This document shows, in pieces, positions 37,750 through 46,764 of a DNA stretch of 64,000 nucleotides (positions within the stretch are counted from its first letter, which is position 1; every line of letters begins with the position of its first letter). The translations under genes and the position numbers were made by a program. The notes under the pieces are model-generated. The model saw nothing but the letters and a program-made list of their open reading frames with translations, did no database searches and was not told the DNA's origin. The DNA lies in NCBI RefSeq assembly GCF_010731675.1, contig NZ_AP022584.1, positions 2,728,001 to 2,792,000 of the forward strand, read 5' to 3'. This DNA is from Mycobacterium marseillense. Its GTDB lineage: Bacteria; Actinomycetota; Actinomycetes; Mycobacteriales; Mycobacteriaceae.

Positions 37750-38378
37750 CCCGCCTGGTGCTCGCGTCGGCCTCGGCCGGCCGGCTCACGGTGTTGCGTC
37801 AGGCCGGCGTCGATCCGCTGGTCGTGGTGTCCGGCGTCGACGAGGACGCGGTCGCGGCCGCGCTGGGTCCTGACGCGTCGCCGCCCGACGTGGTGTGCGC
37901 CCTGGCGCGGGCCAAGGCCGAACAGGTCGCCGGCGGGCTGGACGGCGGCCTCGCGGCGGATTGCGTTGTCCTTGGCTGTGATTCGATGCTGTTCCTCGAC
38001 GGCCGGCTGTGCGGCAAGCCCGGTTCGGCCGACGCCGCCGCGGGCCAGTGGCGCCGCATGGCCGGGCGGTCCGGCGGGCTGCACACCGGGCACTGCCTGC
38101 TGCGCCTGAGCGACGGCGAGATCATCCATCGTGAAGTCGAATCCGCTTGCACCACAGTTCATTTCGCTGAACCGACCGAGGCCGATCTGCGCGCCTACGT
38201 GGCCGGCGGCGAACCGTGGCACGTGGCGGGCGGCTTCACCCTCGACGGCCTGGGCGGCTGGTTCGTCGACGGAATCGACGGCGACCCGTCGAACGTGATC
38301 GGCGTGAGCCTGCCGCTGCTGCGGCGACTGCTGGGGCGGGCCGGGCTGTCGGTGGCCGCGCTGTGGGCGGCGAATTGA
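37746..38378 (+). CDS. maf: Maf-type nucleoside triphosphate pyrophosphatase
   Basis: Maf proteins hydrolyse non-canonical or excess nucleoside triphosphates and are linked to septum control. The 210-residue protein has the Maf signature [19 protein letters not shown] near the start, the catalytic [16 protein letters not shown] and the later [18 protein letters not shown]. It matches Rv3282 (about 222 residues). The start is TTG at 37746, whose TG overlaps the accE5 stop (TTGA), an unusual but well-placed codon. A GTG downstream would remove conserved residues. It is inside the accD5-accE5-maf transcript. Confidence 0.9.
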   Translation: MTRLVLASASAGRLTVLRQAGVDPLVVVSGVDEDAVAAALGPDASPPDVVCALARAKAEQVAGGLDGGLAADCVVLGCDSMLFLDGRLCGKPGSADAAAGQWRRMAGRSGGLHTGHCLLRLSDGEIIHREVESACTTVHFAEPTEADLRAYVAGGEPWHVAGGFTLDGLGGWFVDGIDGDPSNVIGVSLPLLRRLLGRAGLSVAALWAAN

Positions 38379-38471
38379 CCCCGAGCGTCGACTTGTGGCG
38401 CCCATCCCGCACACCCCACGGCAACTACTCGGCGTTGGTGGCGAAATCTCAGGATGAGTAGGCTCGGCAGC

Positions 38472-39374
38472 GTGGCATTACCCCCCGATCCAAGCCCGAC
38501 ACTGTCGAACTACGCCCACCCCGAGCGACTGGTCACGGCCGACTGGCTCTCCGCCCATCTGGGCACCCCCGGCCTGGTGATCGTCGAGTCCGACGAGGAC
38601 GTGCTGCTCTACGACGTGGGCCACATCCCGGGCGCGGTGAAAGTCGACTGGCACACCGACCTCAACGATCCCCGCGTCCGCGACTACATCGACGGTGCGC
38701 AGTTCGCGGAGTTGATGGACCGCAAGGGCATCGCCCGCGACGACACCGTGGTGATCTACGGCGACAAGAGCAACTGGTGGGCCGCCTACGCCCTGTGGGT
38801 GTTCACGCTGTTCGGCCACCCGGATGTGCGGCTGCTCAACGGCGGCCGCGACCTATGGCTGGCCGAACGCCGGGAGACCACGCTGGACGTCCCCACCAAG
38901 ACATCCACCGGCTACCCCGTCGTCACGCGCAACGACGAGCCCATCCGCGCCTTCAAGGACGACGTGCTGGGGATCCTGGGCAGCCAGCCGCTGATCGACG
39001 TGCGCTCGCCGGACGAATACACCGGCAAGCGCACGCACATGCCCGAGTACCCCGAGGAGGGCGTGCTGCGCGGCGGCCACATCCCCACCGCCCGGTCGAT
39101 TCCGTGGGCCAAGGCGGTCGACGAGAGCGGCCGCTTCCGCAGCCGCGAGGAGCTCGAGGAGCTCTACGGCTTCCTCGAACCCGACGACAAGACCGTCGTG
39201 TACTGCCGCATCGGCGAACGGTCCAGCCACACGTGGTTCGTCCTGACCCACCTGCTGGGCAAGCCCGGCGTGCGCAATTACGACGGATCGTGGACCGAGT
39301 GGGGCAACACCGTGCGCACCCCGATCGTCGCCGGTGCAGAGCCGGGACAAGCACCGGGGCGCGTCTCCGTCTGA
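38472..39374 (+). CDS. sseA: Thiosulfate sulfurtransferase SseA (tandem rhodanese)
   Basis: SseA transfers sulfur through a persulfide on its active-site Cys. The 300-residue protein has two rhodanese domains: the N-terminal one ([15 protein letters not shown]) has lost the catalytic Cys (VVIYGDKSN), and the C-terminal one keeps it in [14 protein letters not shown]. It is highly similar to Rv3283. The GTG at 38472 gives [12 protein letters not shown], like the M. tuberculosis N-terminus; an ATG at 38454 is in frame but not conserved. It lies 11 bases upstream of the sufE-like gene. Confidence 0.92.
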   Translation: MALPPDPSPTLSNYAHPERLVTADWLSAHLGTPGLVIVESDEDVLLYDVGHIPGAVKVDWHTDLNDPRVRDYIDGAQFAELMDRKGIARDDTVVIYGDKSNWWAAYALWVFTLFGHPDVRLLNGGRDLWLAERRETTLDVPTKTSTGYPVVTRNDEPIRAFKDDVLGILGSQPLIDVRSPDEYTGKRTHMPEYPEEGVLRGGHIPTARSIPWAKAVDESGRFRSREELEELYGFLEPDDKTVVYCRIGERSSHTWFVLTHLLGKPGVRNYDGSWTEWGNTVRTPIVAGAEPGQAPGRVSV

Positions 39375-39384
39375 TGGGTGCGCC

Positions 39385-39807
39385 ATGAGCATGCCCGCGC
39401 CGCTGGCCGAGGTGGTCTCCGACTTCGCCGAGGTCGAGGGCCAGGACAAGCTGAAGCTGCTGCTGGAATTCGCCGACGAGCTGCCGGACCTGCCGCCGGA
39501 GCTGGAAGAGCAGGCCATGGAGCCGGTGCCCGAGTGCCAGACCCCGCTGTTCTTGCACGTCGACGCGACCGACCCGAACCGGGTGCGGTTGCACTTCAGC
39601 GCGCCCGCCGAATCGCCGACGACGCGGGGCTTCGCGTCGATCCTGGCCACCGGTCTGGACGAGCAGCCGGCGGCCGACATCCTGGCGGTGCCCGAGGATT
39701 TTTACGACGACCTCGGGCTGGCCGCCCTGATCAGCCCGCTGCGGTTGCGCGGCCTCTCGGCGATGCTCGCCCGCATCAAGCGCAGGCTGCGCGAGTCGAC
39801 CGGATAA
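39385..39807 (+). CDS. SufE-like sulfur-acceptor protein
   Basis: This 140-residue protein is SufE-like (Rv3284). SufE proteins accept a persulfide from a desulfurase or sulfurtransferase on one Cys and pass it to Fe-S cluster assembly. The key Cys is residue 51 in [10 protein letters not shown], a position typical of SufE. The opening [20 protein letters not shown] and [10 protein letters not shown] are also family features. It starts with ATG at 39385; a second ATG six bases on is in frame. Placing it directly after sseA suggests the sulfurtransferase feeds it sulfur. The Suf operon itself is not in this window. Confidence 0.87.
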   Translation: MSMPAPLAEVVSDFAEVEGQDKLKLLLEFADELPDLPPELEEQAMEPVPECQTPLFLHVDATDPNRVRLHFSAPAESPTTRGFASILATGLDEQPAADILAVPEDFYDDLGLAALISPLRLRGLSAMLARIKRRLRESTG

Positions 39808-39872
39808 ACCCGGACCGCCTCGTCGGCTCCACGGCGCGGCGCTTAGACTTCCCGAGAACTCGTTGTAAGAAA

Positions 39873-39885
39873 TTCTCTTAGAGAA
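39873..39885. promoter_or_regulatory. Perfect palindrome upstream of accA3
   Basis: TTCTCT at 39873-39878 and AGAGAA at 39880-39885 form a 13-base perfect palindrome, 44 bases before the accA3 start, in an AT-rich stretch. A second small inverted repeat CGAGAACTCG lies at 39853-39862. It could be an operator for lipid-synthesis control; no regulator is assigned. Confidence 0.35.
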
Positions 39886-39929
39886 GCACGCAGAAATACG
39901 TCTGCGACCGATGCCATACAGGAGGCGCA

Positions 39930-41732
39930 GTGGCCAGTCACGCCAGCTCGAGGATCTCCAAGGTGCTCGTCGCCAACCGCGGCGAGATCGCTGTCCGGGT
40001 GATCCGCGCAGCCCGCGATGCGGGCCTGTCCAGCGTGGCGGTGTACGCCGAACCCGACGCCGACGCGCCCCACGTGCGTCTGGCCGACGAGGCGTTCGCG
40101 TTGGGCGGTCAGACGTCCGCGGAGTCCTACCTGGACTTCGGCAAGCTCCTCGACGCGGCGGCCAAGTCCGGCGCCAACGCCGTGCACCCCGGCTACGGAT
40201 TCCTCTCGGAGAACGCCGATTTCGCCCAGGCGGTGCTCGACGCGGGCCTGATCTGGATCGGCCCCAGCCCGCAGTCCATCCGCGACCTCGGTGACAAGGT
40301 CACCGCCCGCCACATCGCCGCCCGCGCGCAGGCGCCGCTGGTGCCCGGCACCCCCGACCCGGTCAAGGACGCCGACGAGGTGGTGGCCTTCGCCGAGGAG
40401 TACGGCGTGCCGATCGCGATCAAGGCCGCGTTCGGCGGTGGCGGCCGGGGCATGAAGGTGGCCCGCACCATCGAAGAGATCCCCGAGCTGTTCGAGTCGG
40501 CCACCCGTGAGGCCGTCGCGGCGTTCGGCCGCGGCGAGTGCTTCGTCGAGCGCTACCTGGACAAGCCGCGCCACGTCGAGGCGCAGGTGATCGCCGACCA
40601 GCACGGCAACGTCATCGTCGCCGGGACCCGCGACTGCTCGCTGCAGCGCCGCTTCCAGAAGCTGGTGGAAGAGGCGCCCGCGCCGTTCCTGACCGACGCG
40701 CAGCGCAAGGAGATCCACGAGTCGGCCAAGCGGATCTGCAAAGAGGCCCACTACTACGGCGCCGGCACGGTCGAATACCTGGTCGGCCAGGACGGCCTGA
40801 TCTCCTTCCTGGAGGTCAACACGCGCCTGCAGGTCGAGCACCCGGTCACCGAGGAGACCGCCGGCATCGACCTGGTCCTGCAGCAGTTCAAGATCGCCAA
40901 CGGCGACAAGCTGGACCTCACCGAGGACCCCACCCCGCGCGGGCACGCCATCGAGTTCCGGATCAACGGCGAGGACGCCGGGCGCGGCTTCCTTCCCGCC
41001 CCGGGACCGGTCACCCGCTACGACATCCCCACCGGGCCCGGCGTCCGGCTGGATTCGGGCGTCGAGGCCGGTTCGGTCATCGGCGGCCAGTTCGACTCCA
41101 TGCTGTCCAAGCTGATCGTGTACGGCGCCACCCGCGAGGAGGCGCTGGCCCGCTCCCGTCGCGCCCTGGACGAATTCCACGTCGAGGGGCTCGCCACGGT
41201 CATCCCGTTCCACCGTGCCGTGGTCAGCGACCCGGCGTTCATCGGTGACGGCGAGAGCTTCTCGGTCCACACGCGCTGGATCGAAACCGAGTGGGACAAC
41301 ACGATCGAACCCTTCACCGGCGGCGAGCCCCTGGACGACGAAGCCGACGCCCGGCCCCGCCAGAAGGTCGTCGTCGAGGTCGGCGGCCGCCGGCTCGAGG
41401 TGTCGCTGCCCGGTGATCTGGCGCTGTCCAACGGCGGCGCCGGCGGCGGCGACGCCGGCGTCATCCGCAAGAAGCCCAAGGCCCGCAAGCGGGGGGCGCA
41501 CGCCGGTGCGGCCGCCTCCGGCGACGCGGTCACCGCGCCCATGCAGGGCACCGTCGTCAAGGTCGCGGTCTCCGAAGGCCAGGAGGTTGCCACCGGCGAC
41601 CTGGTGGTGGTCCTCGAGGCGATGAAGATGGAGAACCCGGTCACCGCGCACAAGGACGGGGTCATCACCGGGCTCGCGGTCGAGTCCGGTGCCGCCGTCA
41701 CGCAGGGCACGGTGCTGGCCGAGATCAAGTAG
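39930..41732 (+). CDS. accA3: Biotin carboxylase/BCCP alpha subunit AccA3
   Basis: AccA3 is the shared alpha subunit of the acyl-CoA carboxylases; it carboxylates biotin and carries it to AccD5 and other beta subunits. The 600-residue protein has a biotin-carboxylase ATP-grasp domain ([19 protein letters not shown]; Gly-rich [27 protein letters not shown] with catalytic Arg) and a C-terminal biotinyl domain whose lysine is in [11 protein letters not shown], the target of BirA. A flexible Gly/Ala linker (GGAGGGDAG) separates them. It starts with GTG at 39930 preceded by AGGAGG, four bases away. Very close to Rv3285. Regulatory-looking palindromes lie just upstream. Confidence 0.95.
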   Translation: MASHASSRISKVLVANRGEIAVRVIRAARDAGLSSVAVYAEPDADAPHVRLADEAFALGGQTSAESYLDFGKLLDAAAKSGANAVHPGYGFLSENADFAQAVLDAGLIWIGPSPQSIRDLGDKVTARHIAARAQAPLVPGTPDPVKDADEVVAFAEEYGVPIAIKAAFGGGGRGMKVARTIEEIPELFESATREAVAAFGRGECFVERYLDKPRHVEAQVIADQHGNVIVAGTRDCSLQRRFQKLVEEAPAPFLTDAQRKEIHESAKRICKEAHYYGAGTVEYLVGQDGLISFLEVNTRLQVEHPVTEETAGIDLVLQQFKIANGDKLDLTEDPTPRGHAIEFRINGEDAGRGFLPAPGPVTRYDIPTGPGVRLDSGVEAGSVIGGQFDSMLSKLIVYGATREEALARSRRALDEFHVEGLATVIPFHRAVVSDPAFIGDGESFSVHTRWIETEWDNTIEPFTGGEPLDDEADARPRQKVVVEVGGRRLEVSLPGDLALSNGGAGGGDAGVIRKKPKARKRGAHAGAAASGDAVTAPMQGTVVKVAVSEGQEVATGDLVVVLEAMKMENPVTAHKDGVITGLAVESGAAVTQGTVLAEIK

Positions 41733-41928
41733 CGTCGCTGAGAGGCCGCACAGGGAACGTTGTCGCCGCTGGCTACCACGAGTAGGGTGTCGGGCAAGGT
41801 TGAGTTCACAGCCGCCCGGGATACGTCGTTGGCGTGGGGATAGGCGAAACTCCCTGCTTCTTCGAACTTTTTGCAGCCGGCTGACGTATTCCACAGCAGG
41901 AGTCCTCCTCAACAGGATGGAGTCAGCA

Positions 41929-42351
41929 ATGTCTGTGGCCCAATCGTGGCAACAAAGCCGCACGGCACAGTTCACCGCTCGGTGGGGCCCGGTGGGCACC
42001 CTGATCACGGTCGACGGCGAGCTCGACGCGGCCAACGCGGACCAGCTCGCCGCGTACGTCCAGCAGAGCATTAACCGCTCCCGCCGGATCGTCCTCGACC
42101 TGCGCGGCCTGAAATTCATTGGCACCGCGGGCTTTTCGGCGCTGCACCGGATCAACGTGGTGTGCTCGGCCGCCCAGGTGTCGTGGGCCATGGCGCCGAG
42201 CCCGGCGGTGGCCAGGTTGCTGCGCCTGTGCGACCCGGACGGCACCCTCCCGGTGACGACGCAGAAGGCTGAGCCGCTGCTGGAGCCGCTGTGGGTCGAC
42301 GACGACGAAAACCCCCGGCCGCTACTGCAACTGGTCCCGCAGCCGCGTTAG
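41929..42351 (+). CDS. STAS-domain anti-anti-sigma factor
   Basis: This 140-residue STAS protein is an anti-sigma-factor antagonist of the SpoIIAA/RsbV type. The core runs from LITVDGELDAANADQL to PSPAVARLLRLC, with the phospho-acceptor site IVLDLRGLKFIGTAGFSAL: Thr66 stands where RsbV has its phosphorylated Ser, and the preceding Asp of the usual DSSG/DSTG is Gly. A short acidic and Pro-rich tail follows (WVDDDENPRPLL). The ATG at 41929 has GGAG six bases upstream, better than the ATG at 41917. Its last 30 bases overlap the end of sigF on the other strand. I recall no annotated STAS gene at this spot in M. tuberculosis. It is a likely antagonist of the adjacent RsbW. Confidence 0.85.
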   Translation: MSVAQSWQQSRTAQFTARWGPVGTLITVDGELDAANADQLAAYVQQSINRSRRIVLDLRGLKFIGTAGFSALHRINVVCSAAQVSWAMAPSPAVARLLRLCDPDGTLPVTTQKAEPLLEPLWVDDDENPRPLLQLVPQPR

Positions 42352-43110
42352 CGATTTCGCCAGTAGGCGCGATACGTGCATCTGTGAGATGCCGACCCGC
42401 TCGGCGATCTGCGTTTGCGTCATCGACTCGAAGAACCGCAGTACCAACACCGTTCGTTCCCGCTCGGGCAGCGCCTCGAGCAACGGGCGTAGCGATTCCT
42501 GGTCTTCGATGCGGTCCAGGCCGGTGTCCACGTCGCCGAGGGTGTCGGCGATCGCGCGCGCTTCCTCTTCCTCGCCCCCGCCGCCGCTGTCGATCGACAA
42601 GGTGTTGTAGGAGCTGCCGGCGACCAGGCCCTCGACGACCTCTTCGCGGTCCATCTCGAGCTCGGCGGCCAGTTCGGTCGCGGTGGGCGCGCGACCCAGC
42701 CGCTGCGACAGATCGGCGGTGGCGGTGCCGAGCCGCAGGTGTAGTTCCTTGAGGCGCCGCGGCACCTTGACCGACCAGCTGTTGTCGCGGAAGTGGCGGC
42801 GGACCTCGCCCATGATCGTGGGCACCGCGAACGAAACGAAGTCGGAGCCGGCGTCGACGTCGAACCGCACCACCGCGTTGACCAACCCGACGCGGGCCAC
42901 CTGGACGAGGTCGTCGCGTGGCTCGCCGCGGCCCTCGAAGCGGCGCGCGATGTGGTCGGCCAGCGGCAGGCAGCGCTCGACGATCTTGTCTCGTTGGCGC
43001 TGAACTTCCATGGAGTCGGGCGCCACGGAAGCCAACTCCCGGAACATGTCCGGAACATCGGCGTATTCGTTCGGACGCGAGACAGAACCGCCGGCAGCTC
43101 GCGGTGTCAC
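42322..43110 (-). CDS. sigF: Alternative sigma factor SigF
   Basis: SigF is the mycobacterial stress and stationary-phase sigma factor of the SigB/SigF group. The 262-residue protein has region 2 (DHIARRFEGRGEPRDDLVQV; GLVNAVVRFDVDAGSDFVSF; promoter-melting VPTIMGEVRRHFRD), region 3 (RVPRRLKELHLRL-like PRRLKELHLRL) and region 4 with the -35-binding helix-turn-helix (MTQTQIAERVGISQMHVSRLL). It is nearly identical to Rv3286c. It starts with GTG at 43110, overlapping the rsbW stop (GTGA), so the anti-sigma and sigma are made together. A sigma-F-type promoter lies upstream of rsbW, implying autoregulation. Its 3' end overlaps the STAS gene by 30 bases. Confidence 0.96.
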   Translation of the reverse strand: MTPRAAGGSVSRPNEYADVPDMFRELASVAPDSMEVQRQRDKIVERCLPLADHIARRFEGRGEPRDDLVQVARVGLVNAVVRFDVDAGSDFVSFAVPTIMGEVRRHFRDNSWSVKVPRRLKELHLRLGTATADLSQRLGRAPTATELAAELEMDREEVVEGLVAGSSYNTLSIDSGGGGEEEEARAIADTLGDVDTGLDRIEDQESLRPLLEALPERERTVLVLRFFESMTQTQIAERVGISQMHVSRLLAKSLTRLRDQLQ

Positions 43111-43544
43111 CTGCTGGAGGCCGCCCGTCGCGCCGTCAGTGTGATGCCGAAAACACTGCCGGTTTCATTGGGTTCGCGACCATCGTGAAAAGTCTGTACG
43201 TCATCGGCCAACGACGTCAGCACATGCCAACTGAAGCTACCGGGCGCCACCACATCGTGGGTGTCGCACGCCGCGGAGGCCTCCACCACCAATTGGTCGT
43301 CCTGCGGATCGACCACGACGCTCAGCGTCGCGTCGGGAGTGGCCGAACGAATCAACCGGGTGCACACCTCATCGACCGCGAGCCGCAGGTCCGCCACCGC
43401 ATCGAAATCCAGGTCCTCGAAGGTGCCGATCGCACCGACCAGGGTGCGCAGCATCGCGAGGTTCTCCAGCCGCGCCGCGACGTGAAGTTCGACGGCGCGA
43501 TGGCCGCGCGGACGCTTGTTAGCGTGCAATCCAGCATCGTTCAT
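43107..43544 (-). CDS. rsbW: Anti-sigma-F factor RsbW (UsfX)
   Basis: RsbW (UsfX) binds and holds SigF. It is a GHKL-type protein kinase of 145 residues with the N-box DLRLAVDEVCTRLIR near residue 60 and an ATP-lid region through AACDTHDVVAPGSFSWHVL. It is almost identical to Rv3287c. The ATG at 43544 with GGGAG five bases upstream gives NDAGLHANKRPRGHRAVEL, similar to the M. tuberculosis start. A longer frame from an ATG at 43625 would add 27 residues (opening TNRLERTVHGGL) and overlaps, as ATGA, the end of a doubtful ORF; it cannot be excluded. Partner switching with the STAS protein is expected. Confidence 0.94.
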   Translation of the reverse strand: MNDAGLHANKRPRGHRAVELHVAARLENLAMLRTLVGAIGTFEDLDFDAVADLRLAVDEVCTRLIRSATPDATLSVVVDPQDDQLVVEASAACDTHDVVAPGSFSWHVLTSLADDVQTFHDGREPNETGSVFGITLTARRAASSR

Positions 43545-43615
43545 ATGGTCTCCCGGCATGGTTTGACTGACACTACTACTGCTCCGCAGCCCGCCGTGGA
43601 CCGTGCGTTCGAGCC

Positions 43616-43641
43616 GGTTAGTCATGATCGCCGCCGGGTAT
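43616..43641 (+). promoter_or_regulatory. Sigma-F-type promoter, rightward
   Basis: GGTTA (43616-43620), a 15-base spacer and GGGTAT (43636-43641) match the mycobacterial sigma-F pattern GGTTT-N15-17-GGGTA with one -35 mismatch. The -10 ends 10 bases before the GTG at 43652, so it would give an essentially leaderless transcript of the 49-residue membrane peptide. It points opposite to rsbW and sigF. Confidence 0.5.
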
Positions 43642-43651
43642 TCGGCCCGCT

Positions 43652-43801
43652 GTGGACGGGCCTGAGACGACCGATGCAGACCGGACGCGCCGGCTGAGGC
43701 GCATCGCGGTAATCGCCGGGGTCACGCTGATCGTTTTGCTGGTGGTCGCAGTAGGCATTTATGTCGGTGTGTTCGTGATTCTGTCCCCCATGATGGGGTG
43801 A
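43652..43801 (+). CDS. 49-residue putative membrane microprotein antisense to the rsbW-sigF leader
   Basis: This small open frame encodes a charged N-terminal half (DGPETTDADRTRRLRR) and a single strongly hydrophobic helix (IAVIAGVTLIVLLVVAVG then IYVGVFVIL), ending SPMMG. About 78 percent of codons end in G or C, typical for this genome, better than the overlapping frame on the other strand. The start is GTG at 43652, 10 bases after a sigma-F-type -10, so it would be leaderless; there is no ribosome-binding site. I recognise no family. If made, it would be a sigma-F-controlled inner-membrane peptide whose mRNA is antisense to the leader of rsbW-sigF. A chance open frame remains possible. Confidence 0.5.
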   Translation: MDGPETTDADRTRRLRRIAVIAGVTLIVLLVVAVGIYVGVFVILSPMMG

Positions 43802-43846
43802 CCACGCAAACGCAACCGTTCCGGCACTCATCATGGTGCCCTCCTG

Positions 43847-43872
43847 ATACCCACTCGACGCCGCCCGTAACC
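43847..43872 (-). promoter_or_regulatory. Sigma-F-type promoter, leftward, upstream of rsbW-sigF
   Basis: Read leftward, GGTTA (43872-43868), a 15-base spacer and GGGTAT (43852-43847) have the same design as the rightward promoter at 43616-43641. It lies just downstream of usfY and about 300 bases ahead of rsbW, fitting autoregulation of rsbW-sigF by sigma F, as known in M. tuberculosis. Confidence 0.6.
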
Positions 43873-43964
43873 TCGGATTCGGGTTTCCGGCAAAATCTCA
43901 CAACGGGTGACGTCGTGGCAGGTCAGCCACGCAAATTCGGTTCGCCGTCACGCGGTGGACGCCC

Positions 43965-44276
43965 CTAGCTGGCGGGCCTTTGCCGCAGCACCTCGGGATG
44001 TTCGGAGTACCAGCGATCCGCGAGCCTGCGTATCCGGCGGTGCTCGAGCCCCAGCCAGATCAGACCCAGCACCGCGGCGACGACGGCGGTGACGCCCGCG
44101 GTCATGCCCTCGTGGTGGTGTCCGGTCGCGAAAGCCGCGAGGCTCCCGCAGGTGCCGATCACGCCCGCGACCACCAACAGGTAGCCCGGCCAGTGCAGGA
44201 CGTCGATCAGCGACTCGCCGGCGAGCGGCCGCGTGGTCCTGAGATGGTCGACGGGGTCGTGATAGGTGTCTCCCAT
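43965..44276 (-). CDS. usfY: UsfY family membrane protein
   Basis: UsfY is a small protein encoded upstream of rsbW-sigF (Rv3288c). The 103 residues hold two hydrophobic segments (YLLVVAGVIGTCGSLAAFA and AVVAAVLGLIWLGLEHR) between a hydrophilic start (GDTYHDPVDHLRTTRPLAGE) and a basic tail (RRIRRLADRWYSEHPEVL). Its biochemical role is not known, but it is induced with the sigma-F regulon. It starts with ATG at 44276 behind GGGAG. A conserved HHHEG turn joins the two helices. It is 54 bases downstream of the Rv3289c-like gene. Confidence 0.9.
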   Translation of the reverse strand: MGDTYHDPVDHLRTTRPLAGESLIDVLHWPGYLLVVAGVIGTCGSLAAFATGHHHEGMTAGVTAVVAAVLGLIWLGLEHRRIRRLADRWYSEHPEVLRQRPAS

Positions 44277-44330
44277 GGCTGCTCCCTGCTCTTCACCGCA
44301 CCATCCACGTTAGATCGCGGGCAAGCAAAC

Positions 44331-44714
44331 CTAAAGGGCCAGTACCGGACCGGCGATCGGTGCGACGCCCATGGCGACCATCAGCGCCATGACGGTCAGC
44401 AGGAACCAGCCCGCGCCCTGCCATCCCCACCAGGTTCCGCGGGCCTTCCAGACGCGGTAGGTGCGCACGAACGCCCAGATCCCGGCGGCCAGCGCGATTG
44501 CCGGGCCGCCGAACGCCAGCAGGGTGCGTTGCGGCAGGCCGCAGGCCACCGTGTCGACGCCCCCGGTCGGACACGTGCTTACCCACACCGCGGCGATCAG
44601 CAGGAAGCCGACGGCGGCGGCCGTCGCCGTGACGGCGAACCGGACGGCGGCGAGCACCTCGCGATCTTCCTGCCCCAGGCGGTCACCGCCTGGTCGCTCG
44701 CCTGCTTTCTGCAT
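44331..44714 (-). CDS. Membrane protein of the sigma-F locus (Rv3289c-like)
   Basis: This 127-residue membrane protein corresponds to Rv3289c. Three hydrophobic segments are visible (VTATAAAVGFLLIAAVWV; TLLAFGGPAIALAAGIWAFV; GAGWFLLTVMALMVAMGVAP), with a loop holding two Cys (STCPTGGVDTVACG) likely disulfide-bonded outside. The role is unknown. The ATG at 44714 follows GGTGAGGACG; a GTG at 44723 has its ribosome site too close. It is the first gene after the sigma-F-type promoter at 44828-44853 and is followed by usfY, rsbW and sigF on the same strand. Confidence 0.85.
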   Translation of the reverse strand: MQKAGERPGGDRLGQEDREVLAAVRFAVTATAAAVGFLLIAAVWVSTCPTGGVDTVACGLPQRTLLAFGGPAIALAAGIWAFVRTYRVWKARGTWWGWQGAGWFLLTVMALMVAMGVAPIAGPVLAL

Positions 44715-44827
44715 CGTCCTCACCTCCCCGTTTCAGGGCCCCCCGGCCCCCACCTACGTTCATCGCTCGCCGCGTCATTTTGGTTACACGCCTCGCGGTT
44801 ACGCGCGTCGCGGCGGCGGCCTAAGAA

Positions 44828-44853
44828 ATACCCCTAGACAAACCGGGGCAAAC
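44828..44853 (-). promoter_or_regulatory. Sigma-F promoter upstream of the Rv3289c-usfY-rsbW-sigF genes
   Basis: Read leftward, GTTT (44853-44850), a 16-base spacer and GGGTAT (44833-44828) match the consensus GTTT-N15-17-GGGTAT exactly. It lies 25 bases after the end of lat and about 110 bases before the Rv3289c-like gene. It should drive Rv3289c-usfY and possibly rsbW-sigF. Confidence 0.7.
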
Positions 44854-44877
44854 GGGCCCGGGGCACAGGTCAGGCCG

Positions 44878-46227
<1,350 letters not shown>

Positions 46228-46247
46228 GCTACGGGCAAAGTGCCCGA

Positions 46248-46312
46248 TTTTTACACTATTATGGCTCCATGACAGGATAATTTATGGAATATGCTGCCGA
46301 TCTGTGTAAAAA
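46248..46312. promoter_or_regulatory. Inverted and direct repeats between lrpA and lat (candidate LrpA site)
   Basis: TTTTTACAC (46248-46256) and GTGTAAAAA (46304-46312) are a perfect 9-bp inverted repeat 47 bases apart; the right arm lies in the last codons of lrpA. Between them TTATGG occurs twice (46259-46264 and 46282-46287). The AT-rich cluster sits where LrpA should act on lat. Confidence 0.5.
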
Positions 46313-46734
46313 GTATTCAAAATGATCGTGCTGCGGGTCTTGACGTTCGCGGCCGTCCGGATCCGCTGCAGCAAGTCCTCGAGCGCCCGCGCGGACCCGA
46401 CGCGCACCAGCAGGACATAGCTTTCCTCGCCGGCCACCGAGTGACACGATTCGATCTCCTCGATGTGCTCGAGGCGGGCGGGCGCATCATCGGGTTGAGA
46501 GGGATCCAGAGGAGTGATCGCCACGAACGCCGACAGCAGGTGCCCGACGGCCTCGGGGTCGATGCGCGCCGAGTATCCGGCGATGACGCCGCGGGCCTCG
46601 AGCCGGCGCACCCTCGACTGGACCGCCGAGACGGACAGCCCGGCGCTGGCCGCCAGCTCCGCCAGCGTCGCGCGCCCGTCGGCGACCAGCTGCCGCACCA
46701 GGATCCGGTCGACCTCGTCGAGCGTCTCACTCAT
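46282..46734 (-). CDS. lrpA: Lrp/AsnC-family regulator LrpA
   Basis: LrpA is a leucine-responsive regulator that controls lat (Rv3291c orthologue). The 150-residue protein has an N-terminal helix-turn-helix (DRILVRQLVADGRATLAEL; ASAGLSVSAVQSRVRRLEARG) and a C-terminal RAM ligand/oligomerisation domain (SCHSVAGEESYVLLVRVG). It forms octamers in M. tuberculosis. It starts with ATG at 46734, 30 bases from the divergent DUF1338 gene, and is followed on its own strand by lat. It probably responds to amino acids of the lysine pathway and binds the repeats just downstream of itself. Confidence 0.93.
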   Translation of the reverse strand: MSETLDEVDRILVRQLVADGRATLAELAASAGLSVSAVQSRVRRLEARGVIAGYSARIDPEAVGHLLSAFVAITPLDPSQPDDAPARLEHIEEIESCHSVAGEESYVLLVRVGSARALEDLLQRIRTAANVKTRSTIILNTFYTDRQHIP

Positions 46735-46764
46735 GGCCGGAGACTATCGCAGGAACGGCGCGCC

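Noticed and set aside
41798..41823. GGTTG-N15-GGGATA ahead of the STAS gene as a sigma-F promoter
   Set aside because: The -10 differs from GGGTAT at three of six bases, so it was not called.
43545..43625. Extended RsbW start adding 27 residues
   Set aside because: The ATG at 43544 has a better ribosome-binding site and matches the M. tuberculosis protein length.
43622..43834. A 70-codon leftward frame with AGGAGG before its ATG, in the leader of rsbW
   Set aside because: It is the reverse of the membrane-helix frame, only about 66 percent of codons end in G/C, and its composition (HHGGQNHEH, DHQQNDQRD) looks like a shadow. With the promoter at 43847-43872, the AGGAGG would lie at the transcription start itself. 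It could still be a leader peptide.
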